The notes: generated by a model from the sequence alone, not told the origin. A stretch of DNA of 20,610 nt from Leishmania donovani (GCF_000227135.1 NC_018249.1:324984-345593); one strand, 5' to 3'. Positions 6,420-15,545 are shown, numbered from the stretch's first letter. A program made the numbers and translations.

Positions 6420-9212
6420 ATGAGCGACAGCGCTGACGAATTCACTGGTGAGCCGCAGCCGCCACTCTCTGACCAGAGCAGTATGGAGGAACAGGAAGTG
6501 CCAGAGACCATGGCAGCGCCGCCTGCTCAGGCCGAGGTAGACAGTTCAGGGCGTGACTCCGCGGTAGGGAACGCAGTCGCTCCTCCGCGTGCCGCTCAAC
6601 GCGAGGACAGCAAGGCAGACTACGCTCAACTGAACGCGGCTGAAGAGGACCTAGCCGTCAATGTCGCGCACGATGTGCGTGCGCGCCCGGCATCCTCCTC
6701 CCTCCGCCTTCTCAACGGCGGCGACGACTACGACGAATCGCCCGAGTACGAGGAAATACCGGCAGCGGAAGATGAAAGCGGCGGCGTCGCCGGCGCTGAT
6801 AGCGGCAGCCCTTTAAGGGCCGTGAGTGTAACAGAGCATCGCAACTCTGCGACCACCGCAGCGGCAACTCGCCAACCAACTCAAGGCACACAGGTAGACG
6901 CTGACGTGGACCTGGGAGAACAACATGGGCAATGCGGTGACGACCATGGTGGTGCTAGTGCTCGCGCTGCAGCTGGTTCGCGCGAGAGTCAAAGAACCGC
7001 CGATAATGCCTCGGCTGCCCCGCACGCAACCAAGCACCAGCCGGTAGCTCCGCCGCGCTGGGGTTTTCTCCCTCAAGCGCCTCATGGAACGGTTGAGGTG
7101 ACCGTGACCCTGCTTCCGATGAGGGCCGTCACGCGGCTTACCGTACCCGTGCGCTGCCCTAGCATGTACCGTCCAACCGACGCAAAAACTACGGCAGCAG
7201 CTGCTTCGGGGCTGAACGGCAGCGCAGGAGACGGCGCAGGACCGCACTGGATTCTTGTTGTGAAGGATCTCTTCGAAGGCATCGCCGATCATCTCCTTGT
7301 CCACCCGCAATCCCTTCGGCTCTTCTACCAACACAAACGTCTGCGCTTCATGGAAACTCTCTTCTTGGACTGCGATGTCACGAGCGCCATGGCGGGCCGC
7401 AGCGGCGCCGGTGACGATGGCGGTGCCGCGGAAGGCGCTGTCAACGATCGTGCTGAGCCCATCTGGATTGCTGCCACCTTCCCAGCGGCCGAGGAAGAGC
7501 ACCGCGCCGGCGCTCACGGAACGGCGCTCGCGCGCGACGACACCAATGGCGAGGATGAGGAAGCACAGGCGTCACTGATGGCGGTGCCGGCGCATCTCTG
7601 CAAACTCGGACCCGACAATTATGTCGCGCGGTGCATCCGCATCCGGCCGCACAAACTAGAAGTCCCACCCCAGGTCCTCGTTGAAGGACGCAGACAGGGG
7701 TACAGCTACGACGAAATGATCCAACGTATGCAGGCCCTTCAAGACGTTCTGCAGCTGCCGGCGTCTCACGGGGGAAGCGGCGGTGACGGCGCAGGTGATG
7801 GGGCATCCGAGGTGCGGCCGAATTTTGCCATTGTCGCCATACTTCAAGACGGCCCCGTGGCTCCAGGGAAGGTGTATCTCGGCGGGTACCGTGACAAGCG
7901 TCACCCGGAGAACGTGAGGCTGCACGCTGCGACTCAGCTTTACCATCTCGACCTAGAGTACTCCCCCTTCGCTGCGACAAAGGGCTTGTCGACTAGTCGG
8001 TGCACTCGCCAGACGCAGACCCTCGGCATCTCGCGCAGCTGCCAGACACACCGGGAGGTGTGTGTTCAGACGCCGCGCATTGACCTGCTCCTGGATGCAG
8101 CGCACGACTTTATCGTGGTGGCGCGGCCGTACTTCACGGCGGCTGAGCTGCAGGCGTTGCGGGTGGAGATGGCGATTATCATTCAGAAGATGTACCGCCA
8201 GTGGAAAGCTCGACGCATCCGCGCTGAGCTGGAGGCGGCTGAGGCAGCGCGTCAGCATCGCGCCGGGGTACGCCAGGGTCGGGAGGAGGCACTGCAGATG
8301 GCCGTGGAGGACGCTGCACAGCTGCGCCGCGATGACCCGCGCAGCGCCGCCGACTTTGAGCGCTTGAAGCAGGACGTTCTTAACTGGCGCGCCGACGAGG
8401 CGGCGCGCATCCAGTGCGACCCGTCGCTGTCGCCGGCTGAGGTCAGGGCGGCGTTGCTGGCGCTCACAGAGACGGAGCTGAAGCTCCTTCAGCAGCTCGA
8501 TCAGCGCCGTCGCGAGGTCGGAAAGACGCGGCAGGAAAGGCGTTTTGTGCAGACGCTAAACCGCATGGCCGCCCCCAAGCAGTGGGGCACCGTGCACGTG
8601 CGCACCCCCGAAACACAACGTGCTGCCGAGCTGCGCGACTTGTACGAGCGGCTCTGTCTCACCTCTAGCGGCGTTGTTGCAGCGGTGAAAGCCTCTGCAT
8701 CGTCGCCGAGCAAGGCGCAAGGCGGCTTTGGCTCCTCGCCGTCTCCGACGTCGGTGGGACCGATGGCAGGGAACGTTGTGCGCAGCCCGGCATCCGCCTC
8801 ACCGTCGCCATGGGCAAACACGGCAGCTGTCGGGTCTGCGCTGGCTGCAACACCGACGATGGTCAACGCCGTTGGTGGCCTGCCGTCGGCGACCGCAGCC
8901 CGGCTAGACATCCTCTTGCGCGTCAAGTGGACAGTGCGGGAGTTCAGCGCCAGCTCGCTGCTCACGCAGGAGCTGTGCGAGCTTGTCGATCGTGAGGCGG
9001 ACCTGCTGCACCGTGGCCGCAAGGAGGCGTCTCTGGCGAGCCTGCGGAAGCGCATTCAGTTCTTGTTCGCGCAGTTCATCGAGGACCCGCAGTACAACCC
9101 CATCGCAAGGGAATTCGCCCAGACAGCGCGCGACCGCGTGCGCATCAAGGCGGCTGAGCTGACGCAAGAGAAGGCGAAGCCCCGGAAAGGGCAGACGACA
9201 GCATCCGTCTAG
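6420..9212 (+). CDS. IQUB: IQ motif and ubiquitin-like domain protein (IQUB/FAP253 orthologue), radial spoke
   Basis: This 930-aa protein has the full order of features of IQUB. An acidic, disordered N-terminus (1-220) is followed by a ubiquitin-like fold at about 223-322, interrupted by an Ala/Gly insert. Then come the family block with YLGGYRDKRHPENVRLHAAT (about 488-505) and a cluster of TQ/QT motifs (T505-Q506, RQTQT 530-534, Q542-T543, Q550-T551). PYFTAAELQALRVEMAIIIQ leads into an IQ motif at about 584-601 (IIIQKMYRQWKARRIR). A long Glu/Arg-rich helical region (601-730), a Ser/Pro-rich linker (755-815) and a final helical domain complete it. The family is known as a component of the base of radial spoke 1 in 9+2 axonemes. 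The IQ motif should bind calmodulin or a calmodulin-like light chain, and RQTQT fits the LC8 dynein light-chain consensus. A role in flagellar beating is therefore inferred. It is longer than human IQUB (about 790 aa), mainly through disordered inserts. The ATG at 6420 is the first after an ATG-free leader. Confidence 0.92.
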   Translation: MSDSADEFTGEPQPPLSDQSSMEEQEVPETMAAPPAQAEVDSSGRDSAVGNAVAPPRAAQREDSKADYAQLNAAEEDLAVNVAHDVRARPASSSLRLLNGGDDYDESPEYEEIPAAEDESGGVAGADSGSPLRAVSVTEHRNSATTAAATRQPTQGTQVDADVDLGEQHGQCGDDHGGASARAAAGSRESQRTADNASAAPHATKHQPVAPPRWGFLPQAPHGTVEVTVTLLPMRAVTRLTVPVRCPSMYRPTDAKTTAAAASGLNGSAGDGAGPHWILVVKDLFEGIADHLLVHPQSLRLFYQHKRLRFMETLFLDCDVTSAMAGRSGAGDDGGAAEGAVNDRAEPIWIAATFPAAEEEHRAGAHGTALARDDTNGEDEEAQASLMAVPAHLCKLGPDNYVARCIRIRPHKLEVPPQVLVEGRRQGYSYDEMIQRMQALQDVLQLPASHGGSGGDGAGDGASEVRPNFAIVAILQDGPVAPGKVYLGGYRDKRHPENVRLHAATQLYHLDLEYSPFAATKGLSTSRCTRQTQTLGISRSCQTHREVCVQTPRIDLLLDAAHDFIVVARPYFTAAELQALRVEMAIIIQKMYRQWKARRIRAELEAAEAARQHRAGVRQGREEALQMAVEDAAQLRRDDPRSAADFERLKQDVLNWRADEAARIQCDPSLSPAEVRAALLALTETELKLLQQLDQRRREVGKTRQERRFVQTLNRMAAPKQWGTVHVRTPETQRAAELRDLYERLCLTSSGVVAAVKASASSPSKAQGGFGSSPSPTSVGPMAGNVVRSPASASPSPWANTAAVGSALAATPTMVNAVGGLPSATAARLDILLRVKWTVREFSASSLLTQELCELVDREADLLHRGRKEASLASLRKRIQFLFAQFIEDPQYNPIAREFAQTARDRVRIKAAELTQEKAKPRKGQTTASV

Positions 9213-9876
9213 CGAATCAACGGCACACCAATGAAGGAAAAGGCCAGCAGCGCATGCAGAAATCAGGGTATCGCAGCACGGGGAGGGTGTGTGCACGCCT
9301 TCCCCTCCCTGGCGTCGTCACTTCGACGGTTTGCATCACTGAGGATGTTTCGCCCAAGGCATCGGAGGAGAGAGGCGGGTGTCGTCACACGTTCTCCTCC
9401 GCTGCATGCGTGCGCGTGTTTCTGCAGTAGCGTGTGATGCTGTTCGTCCCTTTTTTTATTGTGCATTTCGCCTGTGAGTCGTTGCGGTCCCATCATGTAT
9501 AAAACAGTGGAACGAGGGAACACAGAAAAAGCGTAGACTCGAGTGAGAGAGAGATAGGAACGGTACGAATGGTCTAGTGACGGGGGCGGGAGGCGGGTGG
9601 TGTGGATACCGGCTGAGCTGTGGTCGCTGTTGTGTGCGGCGTCTCATGTGCCCACTCCGCTCTCCCCTCTTGGCATCCCTTTTTTCGCCCTTGAAAACTC
9701 CTCATCATAGCGTTCGTGATGCTGGCTAACTACTGCCGCCGCTGTGCTTATCTTCTCCTCCCTGCCTCTCTCTCTGGTGGCTTGGCTTCTTTATGAATCT
9801 GTATCTGTTTGAAGTTGTGTTGTAGGGTTTGACGCTAGAGATGTGTTCGTCGCTGTGGTTGTGTGCTGTGGTAAGC

Positions 9877-9897
9877 GGGTGGGTGGGTGGAAGGGGG
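9877..9897 (+). repeat. G-quadruplex-type motif
   Basis: Four G tracts of at least three (9877-9879, 9881-9883, 9885-9887, 9893-9897) are separated by loops of 1, 1 and 5 bases on the coding strand, in the 3' UTR of the IQUB-like gene. Whether it folds in RNA or DNA is not known from sequence. Confidence 0.55.
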
Positions 9898-10677
9898 CGG
9901 TGATTCGCGTCGTCGCCCCATTCTCTCTCGCGCGCGCGCCTTCGGCCCCCCTCCCCTCCCTGCCTCTCGTGCGCGGCTGCAGACATGATGTGGTGACTAT
10001 GTAAACAAGCCTATCAACAGCGCAGGCGAAAAGGGCATCAGCCCATGGACATGCACGAGGAAAGGGGGTCTGCATGTGTGCACGTGCGCGCGTTGTCTGT
10101 TTCTCTGTGCGCCATGTACATTCTTACGCTTCTGTTTTACGCCCCCACCACACACACACACACTTTCATTTTGCGTGGGTAAGCTCCCGTATGCGCTTCT
10201 CCCCCCTCCCTCCCTTCCTTTGGGTGAGCTGCGAGGTGAAAGCAGCACACAGCATAAGCAGCGCGCGCGAATGCGGACGCGCAGTCGCGATGGTGGGTGG
10301 TCGCGAAGGCGTCAGTGTTTCCATCCGTGTGGATGCGTGCGTGAAGCTCGGCCCCTCTTGTTCTCTCTGCCCTCGCACGCTGTGCCGCCCGCAACGAGTC
10401 GAGCTTGAATGAAGTGACAAAACAAAGGCATGCACATGAGGATGCAGCGAATGTTAGACACAGCGGTAGGCGAGCGGAGAAGCTCTGCCATAGCGATGCA
10501 CTCTGTACAATGAGAATGGAAGAGCGAGCGTGGCACCCCTTAGGGCGCCGATGATGGTAGCATTTACCCGCCTCACTAGCGCTGCGTGTATGTGTGCTGC
10601 ACTGAGCCACGCTCTGTCACTGCCACGCGCGTTTGAGAATGCCTTTGTACTTGTGCGAAGAGACTCGTCGTCTCGCA

Positions 10678-10879
10678 TTCCCCTCACCCCCTCCCCCTCC
10701 TTCCCTCCCTCTCTCCCCTTTTCATCCTCCCTTCTCGCTCTTCGCATTTTGGCCGCGAGCTCGGCTCCCGCTCACTCGCGGTGGTCGCGGTGCGTGCCCT
10801 GCGCGTCCCTCTCTGAACGACTCGGCTCGCTCGCTTTGTTTTTCTTGTCCTCGTGTTTTGGTGTGCGCCTCTCGCTTAG
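10678..10879 (+). promoter_or_regulatory. Predicted spliced-leader acceptor region for PRP18
   Basis: A 65-base C/T tract (10678-10745) is followed by AG at 10758-10759. A second tract rich in T (10830-10877) ends in CTTAG, AG at 10878-10879. No ATG lies between either AG and the start at 11169, so both give a clean leader (about 410 or 290 nt). The second site has the more typical short tract-to-AG distance. Confidence 0.5.
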
Positions 10880-11168
10880 CCCGCACTGTTCCCGCCCACG
10901 TCATCGCCGTTGGCGCACAACACCTTCGTGGTAAAACTCGCCTGCTCTGCGTCCACCAATCTGCGTTGCACGCGCACACCGCACTACCACGCCTTGCTCC
11001 CGCGCCACCGGCCAGCGCGGGAGCACAGCAGCTGCCGCTACCGCAAGCGCCCACTGCGACCGGGCGCAAGCAAAACGCCCCCAGACGACAACACGGAGAG
11101 TTACCACACACCGCGCACGCACGCAAGATTCATTGCGTTTTCCCAGTTGGCGTCTCACTGTTACCAAG

Positions 11169-12827
11169 ATGAGCTTCGAAGGACTGCAAGGACTGCTGAA
11201 GAAGAAGAAACAAGAGCAGCGTCAAGGAGCTTCAGATGGACCGGCTGCAGCGGCCGCGGCAGCTGCCAACGCCTCGGCACACACGCAAGCCCTTGCTGGA
11301 AGCGCTACAGCGGCCCACAAGAGTGCTACACCCACTAACACAGCACATGCAGCTCCTAACGGCGGCGGTGGCAGCAGCGGCAATGGTGGATCCGGCAGCA
11401 CCACCTATGATCCGTACGCAGCCGCTCTGCAGAGCGTGCAAATCTTGCAGCAGCAGCAGCAGCAAGAGCAGCAAGGAATGCTCAGCAGCACTACGGCAGG
11501 CCAGAAGCGCCCCCGGGAGGATATGGTGCAGGCATCGAAGCTGGTCGGAGCTGTACACACCTCTAACGGCTCGTCCGCCGCTGAAGCGAGTGACGAGCTC
11601 AATGTAAGGTCGGGTGCGTCAGCCAGCACACCACCGACTGCCTCACTCAACGCGCCTGTAGTGCCGTCGGTGAAGAGCGACGACGACGTTTTGGCGCAGC
11701 GTGAGATGGGCGTTGCGGTGCTTCAGATGTGCCTTACTAAGCTGGAACACTACTGGGCCGCGGAGCGAGCGTCAAGCAAGGCTCTTGCGTCTACTTGCTA
11801 TTCGGTCACAGCCACTGCTCCAGTGCCCGCTGTGCCGCAGCCGCAGCACCAGCCGTCGTCTGCCGGTGCTCTCCTTGAATCGAGTGACTCACTGCCCGCG
11901 CTGTCGTCTCTCCTTTCTATTCCGCGCGCACTGCGCGACTACCTCGTGGCTCAGTTTGTGGCACCAAATCCTGGCGCCACGCGTGCGACAGGGCTGCCTG
12001 AGATGACGGTGCTGGATCGTGAGTTTGAGCTTCTGGCCGAACTGAAAGCGGAGATGGAGGCAGAGCCGCCGAACGAGGCGGTGGACAGCGCGAGCACCGT
12101 CGATACAAAAGCTCACCAGGTGCCGGAAGAGCAGCGTCAACTCGCCGAGCTCCTGTGTGCGCTGTGGTACCTCGTTGCGCTGTTCTGGCAGCACAGCCTC
12201 GATCCGCACCAGCGCAATGGTCGGAGCTGTGCAGCGTCGACCGCCATGCCGCGAGAGGGGCCGCTGGCACCAGCGCAGCAGGGCTGGTCACCCGCCGTCT
12301 ACCTTGGCCTTCAAAACGCGCTGCCGGCTGATGTGCGACTTCTGCAGGGCCGCGCCATTGCCGAAGAAGTGGACCGGTGGCGAGCGCTGGCCCGCACCCG
12401 GCAGAACGCGCTGGAGCTGCTTTCCTACGTCTGCAGCGACTACGACACCTCTGCTGCGGCGTCGTCGCCATCGACCACGGCAGCAGGCTTTATTATTCCA
12501 TCCGACCTTCGCAAGAATCTGCACACCATGGTGGTGCGCCACCTGCAGCAGGAGCGTAACTTCATGGCGGTGCGGCAGGACTACGTGGATATCACAATGG
12601 GCACAGCAAACTGGAAGCTTGGGCTATTCTCTGGTGGCGAGGTGCACATGCGCCGGTCGATGGAGCGGGTGGAGCGCAACCGGATCGCGCACCTGCTGAA
12701 CAACGAACACGCGACGCAACTGCTGCAGGCGGTGCGAGAGCTGACCATATTTGTGGAGCACCACGCTCTTGCGAGGACTTCGCCCTTCTTTTGCCCAGCG
12801 TGCGCCACTTCCACCATGACCGCGTAG
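11169..12827 (+). CDS. PRP18: Pre-mRNA splicing factor PRP18
   Basis: The C-terminal half matches the Prp18 domain in order. A helix with LLCALWYLVALFWQ lies at about 330-345. The stretch GFIIPSDLRKNLHTMV leads into a helix with QQERNFMAVRQDYVDITMG (460-478), which is the equivalent of the helix before the family's IGNAPWPIG loop. The loop follows (479-500), then the block RIAHLLNNEHATQLLQ at 505-520 (VAHVLNDE in most eukaryotes). Prp18 acts with Slu7 in the second catalytic step of splicing, in the nucleus. In trypanosomatids its main substrate would be spliced-leader trans-splicing (inference). The N-terminal 170 residues are low complexity: poly-Ala, a Q6 run at 94-99, Gly/Ser repeats and a possible basic signal QKRPRE. 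The frame is open from a TTG at 11133, but the first ATG is 11169, after 527 nt without any ATG. At 552 aa it is longer than human PRP18 (about 340). Confidence 0.92.
   Translation: MSFEGLQGLLKKKKQEQRQGASDGPAAAAAAAANASAHTQALAGSATAAHKSATPTNTAHAAPNGGGGSSGNGGSGSTTYDPYAAALQSVQILQQQQQQEQQGMLSSTTAGQKRPREDMVQASKLVGAVHTSNGSSAAEASDELNVRSGASASTPPTASLNAPVVPSVKSDDDVLAQREMGVAVLQMCLTKLEHYWAAERASSKALASTCYSVTATAPVPAVPQPQHQPSSAGALLESSDSLPALSSLLSIPRALRDYLVAQFVAPNPGATRATGLPEMTVLDREFELLAELKAEMEAEPPNEAVDSASTVDTKAHQVPEEQRQLAELLCALWYLVALFWQHSLDPHQRNGRSCAASTAMPREGPLAPAQQGWSPAVYLGLQNALPADVRLLQGRAIAEEVDRWRALARTRQNALELLSYVCSDYDTSAAASSPSTTAAGFIIPSDLRKNLHTMVVRHLQQERNFMAVRQDYVDITMGTANWKLGLFSGGEVHMRRSMERVERNRIAHLLNNEHATQLLQAVRELTIFVEHHALARTSPFFCPACATSTMTA
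11448..11474 (+). repeat. CAG/CAA tract encoding a polyglutamine run
   Basis: Five CAG codons and one CAA encode six Gln (residues 94-99 of PRP18), followed by Glu and two more Gln. The tract is in the disordered N-terminus and may vary in length between strains. Confidence 0.85.
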
Positions 12828-13746
12828 TGATCAAGGCGCAGGGGGGCAGGAGGAAGAAGGGTCGCGGTTGCCGCGTCGACTGTGCGCCTGTGCAAGTCTG
12901 GGCCTGTGTGACAGAAAAGACACACGCGAACAAGTGAAGTAGCGTTAGCACAGCAACAGAAGGTAATGAGATAGCCACCTCGAAAACCTGGCAGCCTTGA
13001 TTGCGCAGGCTACGCTTGTGCGCATAGACACGCATGCAGGAATACAAGCCCGTTCTCCACGTCAACACGGTGGCGGACAACGAGGATCTCTTCTTTTTTT
13101 TCTTTCGTGCATAGCAGCTGGCGCACCAGCTCACTTTGAAGGCAACCGGCTTGCCATACGATCACGCGCATGTCTGACCGTGTCCGTGTCAAGCGTAGAA
13201 TTCGATGGTTTTCGATTTCGTGTCTGGCTTTCCCACCTCACCCCCTCGCACCACTCTTCCTACCGCCGCTCCTTCGCCCTCTCCTCTTCCCTTCTTGTGC
13301 AAGGTACTCTCTTTCTCCCCTGTCGCCGTTTTCATCAGCACCGCGTGCGCTAAGCCACGTGGAGGTGCCAACGCAAAGAGACACTCATCCCCACCGCCTC
13401 CATCGCAGATCGCGCGGCGCTCCCTCTTTCAGATCGCCATCGTCACACCTTCGCCTCATTCCTTCGTGCGCACTCTCTCTCTCTCTCATGATAGCTCACC
13501 TCCACTGAATCCCTCTCTGTATGCCTGCATACATACAGATATAGATACCTAGATATGCGGACACGTCTCCACCCTCTGCCTCTCGCCCTCTCGCCCGGTG
13601 CTCTTCATCCCTCTTCCCCACCCCCACTCCTCCTCATCCCCCGTTTACTGTGGTGTTTGTATTCTTGTTTGAGTGCCATCTGCGCGCGCTCACATCGCCT
13701 CTGCATTCCGCACGACACACCCCTGTCCTCCGTACTCGCGTTTGCT

Positions 13747-13833
13747 GGGGGTGGGTGGGTGTCGGCTATGGGCCCTCTAGGCTTGCCTTGCTCCCTCTGC
13801 CTCTTTTAGCGGGGGTGGGTGGGTGGGTGAGGG
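13747..13833 (+). repeat. Paired G-quadruplex-type GGGT repeats
   Basis: A run of five G, T, three G, T, three G at 13747-13759 is repeated 64 nt later in extended form at 13811-13833. The second copy has five G tracts separated by single T bases and one TGA. It meets the usual four-tract quadruplex pattern with one-base loops, the most stable class. Both copies lie on the transcribed sense strand in the presumed 3' UTR of PRP18, in otherwise pyrimidine-rich sequence. Confidence 0.65.
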
Positions 13834-14067
13834 ATGCGTGCTGCTCTTCTCGACGCTCGCCTCCTGCCTCCTTATCCCTGCCAAATGCCGGGCCAATTTT
13901 GGTGGTGACAGGGCCAAGCACCTACGACGTGTAGGGGAATTCAGAGCGATGCATCGCTGCTGATGTCGGCGGTCAGGTCGTGGATGGCGTGGCGCCAGAG
14001 TAACCCCGCGAATGGTTTCCTTCCCGACGAAAACATCAAAACACGAAAACAGATCACGTAAACGTGC

Positions 14068-14092
14068 GCTCTCGCTCTCTCTCTCTCTCGCT
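14068..14092 (+). repeat. (CT)n microsatellite with interruptions
   Basis: A CTCT-type tract interrupted by two G bases. It resembles a polypyrimidine tract but has no gene start close downstream. Confidence 0.7.
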
Positions 14093-14282
14093 CGGCGCGC
14101 GTGCAAACGCCGCCTTCGCCTGCTGGTGTGACGGTTGTGTTTTGTATGGTTTGCCTTGCCGCTGTTGCTCCAGCTTTCTGGCACGCTTGCTGTACGTAGG
14201 AGGGAGTGCGACCGATGTGTCAGGGGGTGCACGCCGGGAAACCCCTCCGCCCAGTCATATTCACAGATACGTGCCTGATTCG

Positions 14283-14306
14283 CTTCTCTTTTTTGTCTAA
14301 GAGAAG
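14283..14306 (+). repeat. Hairpin, 8-bp stem
   Basis: CTTCTCTT at 14283-14290 pairs with AAGAGAAG at 14299-14306 across an eight-base, mostly T loop. It lies in the long gap between PRP18 and the MICU-like gene. Confidence 0.45.
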
Positions 14307-15229
14307 AGCGCCACGGAGCTCAACACATTCGTGCCAGAATGCGCAGAGGAACCCAAACGAACACCTACGCTGCACTTGTTGTGATTTTTTGTTCCGCTTT
14401 CTGCTACCTCTCCTCCGTGTCTTTTGCGTCGTCTCGTCTTTTATGAGCGCATGTGCACACGCCTGTGTCTGTAGAGCATGCCTGGTCGTTGACTTGCATC
14501 AGCCAACAGCACCGCCGACAAGATGGTGCGGACATGGGCGACCAAGTGCTGCGGTCGTCAACACGAGTGAACAGCATGGCAGCAGGTCCATCGTAACAAG
14601 AAAGAGATCGTTGTTGACGGCAAAATGTCGTTCGTTGGCGAGAGCGATTCTTATAAAAAAAATAAAAGGGAGAGGCGAGGGGGACGGTGAAGGTCCTCGG
14701 GCGGGGCGGGGCAACCGGGAGTTTGACGAGTTGATGGTCGGGGGAGTGGATCGAATTAGAGGCCACACACACACGTGAGTGCTCCCATACGATCATACGG
14801 AGAAGGAAAAGAGAGGGAGAGCGAAAGATAGTCGTAGAGGGCCCATGCACGCGTGTCTCGGAGTGTGCGCCGGTGGTGTCACTGGACACTGGCAACGCTC
14901 TCGCTCTGTTTCTCTCCCCTCCCGCTGCCTCTCGATTTTTTTTTTTGCCGTCTTCTGATGGGGTGGGCGGATACGGAACCCCTTGGCGCTTTTCGCTGTT
15001 GCTCTCCCTCGGAAGGCCACGCCAAAGTGGAAAAGGGGCATGCGCACGCACAAAGCCGCACGGCTCGTGTCGGATCACGTGCTGGATGCTCCCTTGGGCC
15101 TGTGGCAGTGCTGTCGCTGTCTTCTTTTTGGCGCGTGCGCTTGATGTTCCTTTCCTTTGCTTGCTTCGTACGGCCACCCCACTCTCGGCGCGTGCTCTCA
15201 TTGATAAGCTCTCCTACATGCTTCTTCTC

Positions 15230-15294
15230 CACTGCCACCCCACCCCCTCTCCACCTCCTTCTTCCCTACTGCACATGTGTGCATCTCACCCCAG
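15230..15294 (+). promoter_or_regulatory. Predicted spliced-leader acceptor for the MICU-like gene
   Basis: A C/T-rich tract (about 15230-15270) is followed by CACCCCAG, AG at 15293-15294. This is the clearest tract-plus-AG in the window. It would give a leader of about 96 nt before the ATG at 15391. Later AGs (about 15303-15373) are possible, but all lie before the upstream ATG at 15378. Confidence 0.6.
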
Positions 15295-15377
15295 CACACA
15301 TACCAGGAGATCTCCAAACAGAGAGGGGGCTTCTGCATCGATCTGCCGGCCGGCCATTGGCAACCGAAGTGCAGGGT

Positions 15378-15545
15378 ATGCGCGCCTGCGATGTCGCATA
15401 TTCGATGTGCGCTCATCCTCTCCGCTGGCGTGGCAGCCGGCGTGAGCACCGCCCCATACCTTTGCTTTTCTGGCCAGACGCCCGCTGCGCCACCGTCGCG
15501 TCTACCTTTCTATGCTGCGCGCCGCTCGGCGTCCGGCTTTCATAG
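15378..15545 (+). other. Overlapping upstream ORF on the MICU-like mRNA
   Basis: An ATG at 15378 lies 13 nt before the MICU-like start and in another frame. It opens a 55-codon ORF that ends at TAG 15543-15545, well inside the main coding region. No AG exists between 15378 and 15391, so any mRNA that contains the 15391 ATG also contains this one. The peptide is Cys/Arg-rich and unlike any protein I know. A regulatory role is more likely than a product. Confidence 0.5.

Larger units (their letters stand above)
9213..11168 (+). other. Intergenic: 3' UTR of the IQUB-like gene and 5' leader of PRP18
   Basis: This stretch of nearly 2 kb has no gene I would support. It contains a G-quadruplex-type motif (9877-9897), a TC/GC-rich strip near 9925-9965 and a (CA)n run near 10150. 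A long C-rich pyrimidine tract lies at 10678-10745. From 10642 to 11168 there is no ATG, marking the splice region and leader of PRP18. Several low-complexity ORFs cross it on both strands, and their composition follows the tracts. Confidence 0.6.
12828..15390 (+). other. Intergenic: 3' UTR of PRP18 and 5' leader of the MICU-like gene
   Basis: This is the longest gap, about 2.6 kb, and I see no supported gene in it. It holds TC- and C-rich tracts (13220-13620), two G-quadruplex-type runs (13747-13759, 13811-13833), a (CT)n tract near 14068-14092 and an 8-bp hairpin at 14283-14306. The segment 14170-14670 is less repetitive and ends in an A-rich stretch. An 11-T run occurs at 14936-14946. The last part holds a polypyrimidine tract and acceptor. 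Long ORFs cross it on both strands (for example minus 14404-15201), but they are low complexity. Confidence 0.55.

Noticed and set aside
11133..11168. Extension of PRP18 from a TTG
   Set aside because: No ATG in this stretch; the product from ATG 11169 starts with a natural-looking helix.
14404..15201. 265-aa ORF on the minus strand
   Set aside because: Arg/Ser/Lys-rich low complexity, against the direction of the cluster, and no recognisable domain.
15277..15390. Extension of the MICU-like protein from a GTG
   Set aside because: Not an ATG, and it begins before the best acceptor AG at 15293-15294.
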